From UBA6544 sp049601975 (GTDB lineage: Bacteria; Pseudomonadota; Alphaproteobacteria; UBA8366), in the NCBI GenBank assembly GCA_049601975.1, contig JBMYRC010000002.1:1-64000 (forward strand): a stretch of DNA of 64,000 nt. Reading direction: 5' to 3'. Made by a program: the position numbers and the translations under genes. Of this stretch, positions 44,214-53,736 are shown in pieces. The notes beneath the pieces are model-generated. The model made no database searches and had not been told where the DNA came from. It saw only the letters and a program-made list of their open reading frames with translations. The number at the start of each line of letters is the position of its first letter. Position 1 is the stretch's first letter.

Positions 44214-45047
44214 TTGCTAGGCCTCCGTACTCTTTCATCGGTCATAATCATACCGCCGGTCATCGCTGCCATCTGGTATGGCGGCTACTCCTATATGGCT
44301 TTGATTGTCCTAGTAGGTGGTGCAATGGGATGGGAATTGGCACGTCTTGCGACGGCCAGGGACGGTTTGGTGGTGGCTTTTAGTGTATTTTGTATGGCTA
44401 GCACCCCGGTTGTCGCGGAGTTTATCGGGGTAATCCACGGATTTATATGGATTATGATTGGAGTGATTGGCTTTGCGGTTTTAACACGCTCCCATGTGCA
44501 ATCGACTTCCGAGCGAATTGGTTTTGCTTTTATCTGTGCTCTCGGGCAACTGGCGCTCTTGTCGCTGGTGTGGCTACGGTACGGTGACGCCCGTGGGGCT
44601 GGAGTTATTTTCTATGTAGTCTTGGTAATCGCCGCGACGGATATCGGTGCTTATTTCGCTGGGAAAGGTATCGGCGGTCCGAAACTAGCGCCACGCATTA
44701 GCCCCAATAAGACATGGGCAGGACTGATTGGCGGAATGGTATTAGCCGGGGTAGCCGGTTTCGGATTTGTGGAAGTACTAACGCTAGCAGGTGGATGGCA
44801 TCCGGAAGAAAAAGGGACGGCCTTCCTTGTCGCGACGATTATTTTGAGTGTTGTACTTGCGCCAGTCGCGCAATTGGGGGACCTGTTGGAATCGTGGATC
44901 AAGCGAAAACGCGGTGCCAAAGATAGTGGAAAATTGATTCCTGGCCACGGTGGTATTCTGGATCGCGTTGATGGGTACTTGACCGCGGTGCCTCTCGTAG
45001 CGCTAATAACTTTAATGGACAAAGGGGGGCCTTTCGCTTGGCCGTGA
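44214..45047 (+). CDS. cdsA: Phosphatidate cytidylyltransferase
   Basis: CdsA makes CDP-diacylglycerol, the precursor of all phospholipids here. The 277-residue membrane protein has about eight helices and the family signature in two visible parts: ISPNKTWAGLIGG, then QLGDLLESWIKRKRGAKDSG and IPGHGGILDRVDGYL. The start is TTG 44214, preceded by GGATAGG; no ATG gives a full-length protein. It overlaps dxr by 10 nt. Confidence 0.94.
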   Translation: MLGLRTLSSVIIIPPVIAAIWYGGYSYMALIVLVGGAMGWELARLATARDGLVVAFSVFCMASTPVVAEFIGVIHGFIWIMIGVIGFAVLTRSHVQSTSERIGFAFICALGQLALLSLVWLRYGDARGAGVIFYVVLVIAATDIGAYFAGKGIGGPKLAPRISPNKTWAGLIGGMVLAGVAGFGFVEVLTLAGGWHPEEKGTAFLVATIILSVVLAPVAQLGDLLESWIKRKRGAKDSGKLIPGHGGILDRVDGYLTAVPLVALITLMDKGGPFAWP

Positions 45048-46249
45048 CTACGGAAGAACGTGCTGTCGTATTGCCATCGGCGGCACCGAAGTCTGTTACG
45101 ATTTTGGGCTCAACAGGCTCTGTCGGATGTCAGACAATCGATTTGCTGGAACGAGACCGCGGCAACTTTAAAGTCGTTGCGCTAACCGCGAATCAGAATG
45201 TTGAATTATTGGTGAAGCAAGCTATCGATTTACGGCCGGATTATGTTGCGATTGGGGACGAACGCCAATATGAGGCGCTAAAGCAAGCATTGAGCGGTAG
45301 GGGAATTGAGGTTGGTGCCGGTGAAAAGGGTATTGGAGAGGCAGCGGACCGTGATGCTGAGTGGGTTATGGCGGCGATTGTCGGAGCGGCGGGCCTGAAA
45401 CCGACGCTCCGGGCCATTCAGCGCGGGGCGACCGTTGCGCTCGCGAATAAGGAATGTCTTGTTTGCGCCGGAGAGTTATTGATGGCTGAAATGAGCCGTC
45501 GAAACGCGCGGCTGTTACCAGTCGATTCGGAACATAACGCCATCTATCAAGTATTTGATTTTGAGCGAATTGAAGGCATTGAAAAACTAATCCTAACGGC
45601 TTCTGGTGGCCCGTTTAGGAATTACAGCCGTGAAGATATGCGTTTGGTAACACCGTCACAAGCTGTGGCTCATCCCAATTGGGACATGGGTGCGAAAATT
45701 TCTGTTGATTCCGCGACAATGATGAACAAAGGCCTGGAAATCATTGAAGCACATCATATTTTTGGAATTCCGGAAGAACGTATCAAAGTTATCGTACACC
45801 CGCAGTCGGTCATTCATAGCATGGTTTCCTATGTAGACGGATCGGTTCTTGCTCAGCTTGGCTCTCCGGATATGAGAACGCCAATTGCCTATACTTTGGC
45901 GTGGCCCGCGCGTATGGCCACACCTTCGAAGCGCCTGGATCTTGGAGAAATTGGGTCTCTTGATTTCGAAGCCCCTGACCCGGAGCGGTTTCCTGCGCTG
46001 CGTCTCACGAGAGAAGCCCTTAAGGCTGGAGGGTCCGCGGCCACAATTCTGAATGCGGCAAATGAAATTGCAGTTGCGGCGTTTTTATCCAAGCAAATTG
46101 GATTTTTAGACATTGCCTCGGTGGTTGAAGATTCGATGAGCGACATTAACTACGGCTCACTGTCTTCAATTGATGATGTCTTCTATCTTGATGATGTCGC
46201 CCGGAAAACAGCTTCCGAATTGGTCAGTGAAAAATATGCGCGTTCGTAA
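45038..46249 (+). CDS. dxr: 1-deoxy-D-xylulose-5-phosphate reductoisomerase
   Basis: This is the second step of the MEP isoprenoid pathway. The NADPH-binding ILGSTGSVGCQTIDL, the metal and substrate site PVDSEHNAIYQ with acidic residues, TASGGPF, and HPNWDMGAKISVDSATMMNK are all present. It has 403 aa. TTG 45038 follows a GGGGGG run by ~8 nt; GTG 45044 is an alternative. It lies in the classic uppS-cdsA-dxr-rseP order. Confidence 0.96.
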   Translation: MAVTTEERAVVLPSAAPKSVTILGSTGSVGCQTIDLLERDRGNFKVVALTANQNVELLVKQAIDLRPDYVAIGDERQYEALKQALSGRGIEVGAGEKGIGEAADRDAEWVMAAIVGAAGLKPTLRAIQRGATVALANKECLVCAGELLMAEMSRRNARLLPVDSEHNAIYQVFDFERIEGIEKLILTASGGPFRNYSREDMRLVTPSQAVAHPNWDMGAKISVDSATMMNKGLEIIEAHHIFGIPEERIKVIVHPQSVIHSMVSYVDGSVLAQLGSPDMRTPIAYTLAWPARMATPSKRLDLGEIGSLDFEAPDPERFPALRLTREALKAGGSAATILNAANEIAVAAFLSKQIGFLDIASVVEDSMSDINYGSLSSIDDVFYLDDVARKTASELVSEKYARS

Positions 46250-46273
46250 TTTAGCCCCTAACGTTGAGCCAAT

Positions 46274-47368
46274 ATGGAATATCTGACGACAATTTTCGAT
46301 TATGCGATCCCATTTCTCGTTGTTCTAACGGTATTGGTGTTCTTTCACGAGCTTGGACACTACCTTGTTGCCCGTTATAACGGTGTCCGGGTGGAAGTAT
46401 TTTCAGTCGGGTTTGGTCCGGAATTGTTCGGTCGTACGGATAAATCGGGTACCCGTTGGAAGTTCAGCGCCGTCCCGCTTGGCGGTTACGTAAAAATGTT
46501 CGGAGAGAATACAACACCTGGTGATGTGGACCAGGCACCAATGACACTGGAAGAAGAGGGTGTTGCGTTTCACAAGAAATCTATCGGGCAAAGAGCGGCA
46601 ATTGTGTTTGCCGGTCCCGCCGCAAATTTTTTGCTGGCGATTATTATCTTCGCTTTATTGTTTATCTTCGTTGGGCAACCGTTTACGTCACCAGAAATCG
46701 GTAAAGTGCATCCGCATAGTGCGGCTGAACGCGCGGGACTGGAATCCGGCGATATATTCGTTGAAATAAACGGTCGTAAGATCGAGCGGTTTGAAGACGT
46801 GCAGCAAATCATCGTTCTTAATATCAATGAGGCGCTGTCTATATCGGTCGATCGTGACGGCAGCTACGTAGATCTGGTCGCGAAGCCCGATATTGTCGAA
46901 CGAAAAGATAGATCCGGCAACGTTCATCGCATTGGTATGTTAGGCGTCTCGAGTAAGGGACGGGATTACATACAACACGACCCGATTACCGCAATTTGGC
47001 GATCGATTTTGGAAACCGGCCATTTGAGCGTTGGGACTCTGAAGGCGGTAGGACAGGTGATTTCCGGGCAACGTGATACAAAGGAGTTGGGCGGTCCGAT
47101 CAAGATCGCTCAAATTTCGCACGATTTTGCGCAGATCAGTGCGGATTCTCTCTTGTGGCTCATCGCATTACTCTCAATCAATCTTGGTTTACTCAACCTT
47201 TTCCCAATCCCCATGTTGGACGGTGGCCACTTACTTTTTTATGCATTTGAAACGGTTTTGGGGCGTCCATTGGGCGAACGTGTACAGGAAATCGGTCTAA
47301 GAATCGGACTGGCGCTTGTTATTTCGCTTATGGTATTCGTTACTGTAAATGACCTGATAAACCTTTAA
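46274..47368 (+). CDS. rseP: Site-2 protease RseP (RIP metalloprotease)
   Basis: This intramembrane zinc protease cleaves anti-sigma factors and leftover signal peptides. The first helix carries HELGH (25-29), and the C-terminal membrane part has FPIPMLDGGHLLFY, giving the third zinc ligand. The middle contains one PDZ domain (PHSAAERAGLESGDIFVEI). The 364 aa match the single-PDZ alphaproteobacterial form. It is followed by bamA after 22 nt. Confidence 0.95.
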   Translation: MEYLTTIFDYAIPFLVVLTVLVFFHELGHYLVARYNGVRVEVFSVGFGPELFGRTDKSGTRWKFSAVPLGGYVKMFGENTTPGDVDQAPMTLEEEGVAFHKKSIGQRAAIVFAGPAANFLLAIIIFALLFIFVGQPFTSPEIGKVHPHSAAERAGLESGDIFVEINGRKIERFEDVQQIIVLNINEALSISVDRDGSYVDLVAKPDIVERKDRSGNVHRIGMLGVSSKGRDYIQHDPITAIWRSILETGHLSVGTLKAVGQVISGQRDTKELGGPIKIAQISHDFAQISADSLLWLIALLSINLGLLNLFPIPMLDGGHLLFYAFETVLGRPLGERVQEIGLRIGLALVISLMVFVTVNDLINL

Positions 47369-47390
47369 TTCCTATGAAATTACCTATATT

Positions 47391-49796
47391 TTGATTTGCG
47401 GCGACTACCGAAAGATTTTGGGGGCTTTTTTGCGTTCAAGCGTTTTATTCCTGCTTATGCTCATTGCAGTTTCTTTGACGATTTATGGGCCTCTTGCGTC
47501 TGCACAGACGAGCGGAGTGCCTACAATTGTCCCACCGACACCGCGGGGCGGATTGGCTCCAGTGTCGCCGCCACGAAATATCGGGCCGCGCGTCGGTACT
47601 GATGGAGTTAAAGTTTCCGAAGTAATAGTCCAAGGCACGCAAAGGATCGAGCCCGACACGGTTAGGTCTTATATGACCTTAAAAGCGGGTGAGCATTTCA
47701 GTAATCGCAAGATTAATGAATCGTTGAAGACTCTGTTTGCGACCGGTTTGTTTGCAGATGTAACGATCCGGCGGCAGGGCACCGAAATATTCATTCAAGT
47801 CGTTGAAAATCCGATAATCAATAAGATAGCTTTCGAGCAAAACAGCGAGATAGATGACGATATCCTGAGGTCGGAAGTTCAATTGCGCCCGCGTATCGTC
47901 TTTACCCGAAAGCGGGTTCAAGGGGATGTAAAGCGACTATTGGAGCTCTATCGGCGCAGCGGTCATTTCGCAACGAAAATTGAACCAAAGGTTATTCAAT
48001 TACCGCAGAATCGCGTCGATCTTGTTTTCGAAATTGATGAAGGAAAAGAAACTTCGGTTTCACGGATTGTTTTTGTTGGAAATCGGTTCTTTGCCGATGA
48101 TGGCCTGCGCGGCGTTATCCAGACCAAGGAGGATCGATGGTATAGATTCTTTTCGAACGCCGATACCTATGATCCGGATCGATTGATATTTGATCGTGAA
48201 TTACTGAGGCGGCATTACCTCGAGAACGGCTTTGCCGATTTCCGTGTTGTGTCAGCAGTCGCGGAGCTGACGGTCGATCAGAAGAATTTTTTTGTTACGT
48301 TTACCGTTGATGAAGGGAATCGGTACAAATTCGGTAAGATTGAAGCGACGTCTCGGATTAAGGAAATTAAGTCAGAACAGTTAAAGCCGCTTTTAAAAAT
48401 CGAACAAAATTCTTGGTATACCGTATCTCAAGTTGATGATGCTGTGATTGCTCTGACCGACTTTGCGGCAGACCGCGGTTTTGCCTTTGTTGAGGCTCGC
48501 CCGGTTGTAAACCGTGACCGTGAAAAGAAAATTATCGACGTGACTTTTGATCTGCAGGAAGGATCAAAGGTTTTCGTCGAGCGTATCAATATAAGTGGAA
48601 ACGTCCGAACGTTAGATTCTGTCATCCGCCGAGAATTTCGTCTGATAGAAGGCGATGCATTTAACGCAGCGAAACTAAGGCGTTCGCGGCAACGGATTCA
48701 AAATCTTGGCTATTTCGGTAAAGTCGAAATCAATAACCTTCCTGGGACAGACACAGATAAGACGGTAATACAGGTTGACTTAGAGGAACAATCGACGGGT
48801 GAACTCAATCTCGGGTTTGGGTTTTCAACATCGGAAGGTGGCCTTATCGATGCAGGTATCACGGAGCGCAACTTCTTAGGGCGCGGTCAAGATGTTCGAG
48901 CAAAATTCACGCTCTCACAACGTAGTCAAAATTTTGATCTTGGATTTACTGAGCCCTATTTCTTGGGTAAAAATCTTTCGGCTGGCGTTGACCTATTCAA
49001 AACGGAACGTGATAACACGGATGAAAGTTCATTTACCGGTAAGAGGACGGGTGGCGGGCTTCGTCTTGGCTACGAAATAAATGAGGAATGGCGGCAAACA
49101 CTCCGCTACGTGATTCGGCGGGATGAGATTAGTGATGTTGACTCCGATGCGTCGTTCTTTATCCGGAATCAAGCAGGCAAGTCGACTACTTCTCTAATCG
49201 GACAAGACCTAACCCTGGATTTGCTCAATAGCCAGCAAGCACCAACGGATGGCGTTTTATTTCGCTTAAACACTGACTTAGCGGGACTTGGCGGAGACAC
49301 TCAGTATGTTAGGGCTAAAATATCTGGTGCTTATTATTATCAAATTGCGACACATTGGGTTGTAAATATCGGCGGTGAGGTTGGCCATATTCAGGATTTT
49401 GGAGAAGAAATTAAAATCAATGATAGGTTTTTCCTAGGTGGCGATAATTTGCGTGGCTTCGAAGATTCCGGTGTTGGTCCAAGAGTATCAGGTGCGGAGG
49501 ACTCCTTGGGCGGTCGTACATTCTTTACCAGTACCGCGGAATTAAGTTTCCCGTTTGGATTACCGGAAGAATTAGGCTTCTCAGGCGCAATATTCACCGA
49601 TATTGGTACGTTATTAGATCCCGTTGAGGATGACTCCACGATTCTGAATGTAACCACACCGCGTATTTCCGCAGGTTTGGGGCTTAAGTGGCGGTCACCA
49701 TTTGGTCCGATCCGGCTTGATGTTGCGTTGCCTGTTGTAAAGGAAGATTTCGACAAGGAAGAGCTTTTCAGGTTTAACTTTGGAACCAGGTTTTAG
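47391..49796 (+). CDS. bamA: Outer membrane protein assembly factor BamA
   Basis: BamA inserts beta-barrel proteins into the outer membrane. The 801 residues comprise a signal peptide (hydrophobic ~14-38, ending ASAQ), a proline-rich linker, five POTRA repeats (~70-440) and a 16-strand barrel ending in the C-terminal Phe of RFNFGTRF. The barrel contains GFGFSTSEGGLID and the lid-loop-type sequence NLRGFEDSGVGPR. The start is uncertain: TTG 47391 or TTG 47418, with no ATG in frame ahead of the signal peptide. The gene for its usual neighbour, the Skp chaperone, directly follows but is broken. Confidence 0.95.
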   Translation: MICGDYRKILGAFLRSSVLFLLMLIAVSLTIYGPLASAQTSGVPTIVPPTPRGGLAPVSPPRNIGPRVGTDGVKVSEVIVQGTQRIEPDTVRSYMTLKAGEHFSNRKINESLKTLFATGLFADVTIRRQGTEIFIQVVENPIINKIAFEQNSEIDDDILRSEVQLRPRIVFTRKRVQGDVKRLLELYRRSGHFATKIEPKVIQLPQNRVDLVFEIDEGKETSVSRIVFVGNRFFADDGLRGVIQTKEDRWYRFFSNADTYDPDRLIFDRELLRRHYLENGFADFRVVSAVAELTVDQKNFFVTFTVDEGNRYKFGKIEATSRIKEIKSEQLKPLLKIEQNSWYTVSQVDDAVIALTDFAADRGFAFVEARPVVNRDREKKIIDVTFDLQEGSKVFVERINISGNVRTLDSVIRREFRLIEGDAFNAAKLRRSRQRIQNLGYFGKVEINNLPGTDTDKTVIQVDLEEQSTGELNLGFGFSTSEGGLIDAGITERNFLGRGQDVRAKFTLSQRSQNFDLGFTEPYFLGKNLSAGVDLFKTERDNTDESSFTGKRTGGGLRLGYEINEEWRQTLRYVIRRDEISDVDSDASFFIRNQAGKSTTSLIGQDLTLDLLNSQQAPTDGVLFRLNTDLAGLGGDTQYVRAKISGAYYYQIATHWVVNIGGEVGHIQDFGEEIKINDRFFLGGDNLRGFEDSGVGPRVSGAEDSLGGRTFFTSTAELSFPFGLPEELGFSGAIFTDIGTLLDPVEDDSTILNVTTPRISAGLGLKWRSPFGPIRLDVALPVVKEDFDKEELFRFNFGTRF

Positions 49797-49800
49797 GAAA

Positions 49801-50427
49801 ATGTCTGAGACACTGCGAATTGCAGTGACTGTTACTGCCTATATCCCGGCTTCTTTAATCACGGGATATTCCAATGCAGCCAAGATAATGCGAGCGCCGG
49901 TCGTCGCGAACATCAATTTTCAGCAAATCACACGAGATCCAAAAGCTGGTGACGCGATACGCGAAAAATCGCGGCGCAGCATTCAATCTATCAAATTAAA
50001 ATCCAGCAATAACAGGATGATTTCTAGATAGACCGAAAATCTATCCAAGAGAAACAAAAAATCTTTCCTGTGAAAAATTAGAAAAACTAAGCAAAGTGTA
50101 TCGCGGTAAGGCGGAAGATTTACAAAAGCTGGTGCTGGCAGAAAACGGTATCTGGATCAAATGTATACCAATGGAATGCGAGCCATTAAGGCAGAACTGC
50201 TTGAAGAGGTTTGAAATATCGCTTTGGAAAATGGAATATACCTCATTGTGAATGCCACCAGCGGACAAGGGATCGTGATTTACGCCAATCCTAAGATTGT
50301 GATCAGGGGAGAGGCGTAACTTCGTCTTAATAAACGACTACCCGAGGTAAACCTTGCGCCGCCGCCGACGAAGGAAATTCGCGCTACGGAAGACAAGGTG
50401 AAGAAAACTGGGACTGCGAAGGAATAA
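49801..50427 (+). pseudogene. skp: Skp/OmpH periplasmic chaperone pseudogene
   Basis: In the slot where alphaproteobacteria carry skp (ompH) between bamA and lpxD/fabZ, homologous pieces remain. These are a signal-peptide-like start and PVVANINFQQITRDPKAGD from ATG 49801, ending at a TAG at 50029. In another frame ~50042-50145 gives LSCEKLEKLSKVYRGKAEDL. Back in the first frame come LDQMYTNGMRAIKAELLEEV, a TGA at 50212, LENGIYLIVNATSGQG, a TAA at 50317, and LNKRLPEVNLAPPPTKE up to the TAA at 50425. This matches the Skp coiled-coil and C-terminal (...LNKRLPSV...) order. At least two frameshifts and several stops make it non-functional. Confidence 0.8.
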
Positions 50428-50432
50428 GCACT

Positions 50433-50909
50433 GTGGAAGACGAGAACCGCGATGACGCCGATACTGAAAGCGTTTCCGTTGATATAAATGGGATCATGGA
50501 CATGATCCCTCACCGTTATCCTTTCCTAATGATCGATAAGGTGACGGATATCGTTCCTTCGAAGCAGGCAACCGGGATCAAATGCGTTTCCATGGCAGAA
50601 CCGCATTTTCAGGGACATTTCCCCGTAAAGCCGATCATGCCCGGCGTATTGATCATCGAGGCAATGGCACAAACCGCGGCGGTGCTCGTCGTTCATAGCA
50701 CTGGATTGGAATCGAAAGGGAAAGTCGTCTACTTCATGTCGATAGACAATGCGCGTTTCCGTAAACCCGTCGTTCCTGGAGACGTTTTATATCTTCACGT
50801 GGAGACTGTTCGCCAACGTGGGAATGTTTGGAAACTGAGCGGTAAGGCAATGGTTGATGATAACGTCGTTTCCGAAGTGGTGTTTGCAGCTATGATCGCT
50901 GATTCTTGA
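50433..50909 (+). CDS. fabZ: 3-hydroxyacyl-[acyl-carrier-protein] dehydratase FabZ
   Basis: FabZ is the hot-dog-fold dehydratase of fatty-acid elongation. The catalytic pair is seen as His62 in FQGHFPVKPIMPG and Glu76 in GVLIIEAMAQTAA; IPHRYPFLMIDKV is the N-terminal signature. It starts with GTG 50433, giving 158 aa with a ~20-residue acidic extension. It sits 5 nt after the end of the skp pseudogene, so lpxD, usually between them, is absent. The TGA overlaps the lpxA ATG (TGATG). Confidence 0.95.
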   Translation: MEDENRDDADTESVSVDINGIMDMIPHRYPFLMIDKVTDIVPSKQATGIKCVSMAEPHFQGHFPVKPIMPGVLIIEAMAQTAAVLVVHSTGLESKGKVVYFMSIDNARFRKPVVPGDVLYLHVETVRQRGNVWKLSGKAMVDDNVVSEVVFAAMIADS

Positions 50910-51706
50910 TGGCCGAAATTCATCCCACGGCTATCATTGATAGTGCCGCAAAAATGGGTAAGAATGTAAAAATAGGGCCGTATTGCTGCATCGGCGCAAA
51001 TGTGGAAATCGGAGATGGAGTTGAGCTCAAAGCGCATGTTGTCATAGACGGTCAAACTTCGATTGGCACCGATAGTAAATTCTTTCCATTCGCATCGATT
51101 GGATTACCGCCTCAAGACCTGAAATACAGTGGTGAGAAGTCCACACTTACCATTGGCGAACGTAATATTATTAGAGAATACGTGACGATGAATCCCGGCA
51201 CCGAAGGAGGGGGCCTGGAGACAAGGGTTGGTGACGACAATCTCTTCATGGTCGGCGCTCATGTCGCTCATGACTGTATCGTCGGTAATAACGTCGTCAT
51301 GGCAAACAATGCGACGTTAGCCGGTCATGTGATGGTTGATGATTACGCAATCATCGGTGGTTTGGCAGCGGTCCATCAGTTTTGCCGAGTTGGCCGTCAT
51401 GCCATGATCGGTGGTATGTCAGGTGTTGAGAATGACATTATTCCTTATGCTTCTGTGCTCGGCGGACGTGCCTGGTTATCGGGTCTCAATTTGGTGGGGC
51501 TGAAACGCCGCGGATTCTCAAAAGATGAAATCAAGAGTTTACGTGTTGCTTACCGTCAACTTTTTGCGGAAGAAGGCCTGTTGAGCGAACGGATCGAAGA
51601 TGTCGCCGGGCAATTCTCCGAGGTCGAAGCAATCATGGAAATTGTGGAATTCATGCGGGCAGAATCTCAACGAGGATTAACTCAACCACGATCGGTAAAT
51701 GGCTAA
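50909..51706 (+). CDS. lpxA: Acyl-ACP--UDP-N-acetylglucosamine O-acyltransferase
   Basis: LpxA performs the first acylation of lipid A synthesis. It is a left-handed beta-helix of hexapeptide repeats from residue 3 (IHPTAIIDSAAKMGKNVKIG) to ~185, with the catalytic His in MVGAHVAHDCIVG and the GLNLVGLKRRGFS signature, then a helical C-terminus. The 265 aa are full length. It overlaps fabZ by one base and lpxI by 8 nt, so the cluster is co-translated. Confidence 0.96.
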   Translation: MAEIHPTAIIDSAAKMGKNVKIGPYCCIGANVEIGDGVELKAHVVIDGQTSIGTDSKFFPFASIGLPPQDLKYSGEKSTLTIGERNIIREYVTMNPGTEGGGLETRVGDDNLFMVGAHVAHDCIVGNNVVMANNATLAGHVMVDDYAIIGGLAAVHQFCRVGRHAMIGGMSGVENDIIPYASVLGGRAWLSGLNLVGLKRRGFSKDEIKSLRVAYRQLFAEEGLLSERIEDVAGQFSEVEAIMEIVEFMRAESQRGLTQPRSVNG

Positions 51707-52541
51707 TAAACTCGGTATTCTGGCTGGGGGTGGGGAACTTCCTGGGCGAATAATCGAAGCGTGCAAGACGCGCGGTCGTGACTTTTACGTCATTGCTATA
51801 GAGGGGCAGGCGGATGCCGCCGTCATTGGCGATAACCCGCATACTTGGATCCGTCTGGGGGCAGCTCAAATGGCTCTGGAAGTCGCGCGACGCGAGGATT
51901 TCAATGAGATTGTCATGGTCGGCCCGGTAAATCGGCCATCGATTGCCGCATTACGCCCGGACCTGCTGGCAGCGAAGGTACTGGCTCGAGCCGGCGCCTC
52001 GTCGGTAATGGGGGATGACGGATTGCTGAAAGCAGTTATCGCCCAAATCGAGGAGTTCGGTTTTAATGTCATCGGCCCGGATACATTTCTAAAAGAAGGG
52101 CCGGATAGAGCAGGTGTCCTCGGGAAATATTCACCGGATATACCCGCAAGAACGGATATTGAAAGGGGCATACACATATTGAATACGTTAGGTCCCGTGG
52201 ATGTTGGACAAGCCGTGATCGTGCAAGACAATATCGTCATAGCGGTAGAGGCCGTGGAAGGAACGGACGCAATGATTGATCGCAGCGGGGACCTTCGACG
52301 TGACGGGCCTGGGGGTGTTCTTATTAAATTACCGAAACCTGGCCAAGAAAAGCGCGCTGATATGCCGACGGTTGGCCCACGTACAATAGAACGAATGCAC
52401 GCAGCTGGTCTTCGCGGTGTTGCTTTCGAGGCATCCAATACACTGCTGATAGATAGGGATGCGACGATCGCACTGGCTGACCAGCATGGTTTATTTGTCC
52501 TTGCACTTGATTTAAGAGAATGGGCACCGGAACCCCACTAA
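51699..52541 (+). CDS. lpxI: UDP-2,3-diacylglucosamine diphosphatase LpxI
   Basis: LpxI hydrolyses UDP-2,3-diacylglucosamine to lipid X; it replaces LpxH in alphaproteobacteria. The 280-residue protein shows the LpxI N-terminal domain (LGILAGGGELPGRIIEACK) and the C-terminal DUF1009-type domain with VEGTDAMIDRSGDLRR and PTVGPRTIERMHAAGLRG. It overlaps lpxA by 8 nt and lpxB by 22 nt. Confidence 0.94.
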   Translation: MANKLGILAGGGELPGRIIEACKTRGRDFYVIAIEGQADAAVIGDNPHTWIRLGAAQMALEVARREDFNEIVMVGPVNRPSIAALRPDLLAAKVLARAGASSVMGDDGLLKAVIAQIEEFGFNVIGPDTFLKEGPDRAGVLGKYSPDIPARTDIERGIHILNTLGPVDVGQAVIVQDNIVIAVEAVEGTDAMIDRSGDLRRDGPGGVLIKLPKPGQEKRADMPTVGPRTIERMHAAGLRGVAFEASNTLLIDRDATIALADQHGLFVLALDLREWAPEPH

Positions 52542-53689
52542 TCTATCTGATCGCCGGAGAGCCTTCCGGCGACGCGATTGGTGCTCGGTTGATTTCCGCG
52601 CTTAACGAATTGAGTGGTGGCGCAATCGAATTCACTGGGCTTGGCGGAGAGGCGATGAAGGTCGCTGGATTCGAGAGCCTTTTTCCGATCCAAGAATTGA
52701 GCGTTATGGGATTTGTTGAAGTTCTTCCCCACGCGAGGCGCATTCTACGCAGAATTAACGAAGTGGCTGAAGATGTTGCATCGAAACGACCGGATCTGAT
52801 TGTAACGATAGATTCGCCATCGTTTTCCGCTCGTGTCGCCAAACGTATCGCGAATCTTGATATTCCCAAAGTTCATTATGTGGCACCGACGGTCTGGGCT
52901 TGGCGGGAAGGGCGAGTACATAAATTCAAACGTTATTACGATCACTTGATGGCTATTCTACCGTTTGAGCCCCCATATTTCGAAAAAGTGGACCTCCCCT
53001 GCGCGTTTGTCGGACATCCCGTTCTAGAATATGGCGCGGATAAAGGGGATGGAGACAGTTTCCGGTACCGTCATAATCTACCGGCGGCAATCCCGCTGAT
53101 TTGCGCTCTACCAGGTAGCCGGCGGGGCGAAGTGGGGCGGCATATCGATATATTCGGAAAGGCTCTGGAAATTCTTGGCTCGAAGGGCCAAGACTACAAT
53201 GTTGTTATTCCCACATTGTCTAATCTCTCTGAGTTTGTTCGGAAAGCGACTGCGGGTTGGCCGGTCCCCCCGGTTATCCTTGATCGGCCCGACGAAAAAT
53301 ATGACGCCATGGCCGCGAGCGCCGTTTCGGTTGCCGCTTCGGGAACCGTTGCCCTAGAGACAGCGATTGCTCGCGTCCCAACCGTCATTGCCTATAAAGT
53401 GAACCGGATAACAGGTTTTTTACTACGTCGGCTTATTCGTGTAGACTTCGTGAATATTTTGAATATTTTGGCGGACTGCGAAATCGTTCCGGAATTTCTG
53501 CAGGAGAAGTGTAGCGCGAAAAACCTCGCTGCGTCGCTCGATAGTTTGATGGGTGAGAATGGTGACAAACAAATTTCGGAGCTAGCCCCCTATATCGTGC
53601 AGCTCCGCAACGGCACCGAGGTTCCTTCCATGGCCGCCGCGAAATATTTGCTCAGCGATGTTCTGAAAATCAATGCTGGGTCGCACTGA
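52520..53689 (+). CDS. lpxB: Lipid-A-disaccharide synthase
   Basis: LpxB is the GT19 glycosyltransferase that joins lipid X and UDP-diacylglucosamine. Motifs are AGEPSGDAIGARLISAL at the N-terminus, the LSVMGFVEVLP loop, VAPTVWAWREGR, LPGSRRGEV and the C-terminal donor site ASGTVALETAI. It has 389 aa. The start lies 22 nt inside lpxI. It converges on gltA, whose terminator lies just past the lpxB stop. Confidence 0.95.
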   Translation: MGTGTPLIYLIAGEPSGDAIGARLISALNELSGGAIEFTGLGGEAMKVAGFESLFPIQELSVMGFVEVLPHARRILRRINEVAEDVASKRPDLIVTIDSPSFSARVAKRIANLDIPKVHYVAPTVWAWREGRVHKFKRYYDHLMAILPFEPPYFEKVDLPCAFVGHPVLEYGADKGDGDSFRYRHNLPAAIPLICALPGSRRGEVGRHIDIFGKALEILGSKGQDYNVVIPTLSNLSEFVRKATAGWPVPPVILDRPDEKYDAMAASAVSVAASGTVALETAIARVPTVIAYKVNRITGFLLRRLIRVDFVNILNILADCEIVPEFLQEKCSAKNLAASLDSLMGENGDKQISELAPYIVQLRNGTEVPSMAAAKYLLSDVLKINAGSH

Positions 53690-53690
53690 G

Positions 53691-53715
53691 AAAAAAGCCG
53701 CCCCAGAGGGACGGC
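53691..53715 (-). terminator. Rho-independent terminator of gltA
   Basis: On the minus strand GCCGTCCC-TCT-GGGGCGGC forms an 8-bp stem with one mismatch, followed by six T. It lies 22 nt past the gltA stop and just after the convergent lpxB stop. Confidence 0.75.
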
Positions 53716-53736
53716 CTTAAGTGCGGATGTCTTTTC

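Noticed and set aside
49861..50432. A novel small gene between bamA and fabZ
   Set aside because: The short frames align in order with Skp segments across stops and frame changes, so decay of skp explains them better than a new gene.
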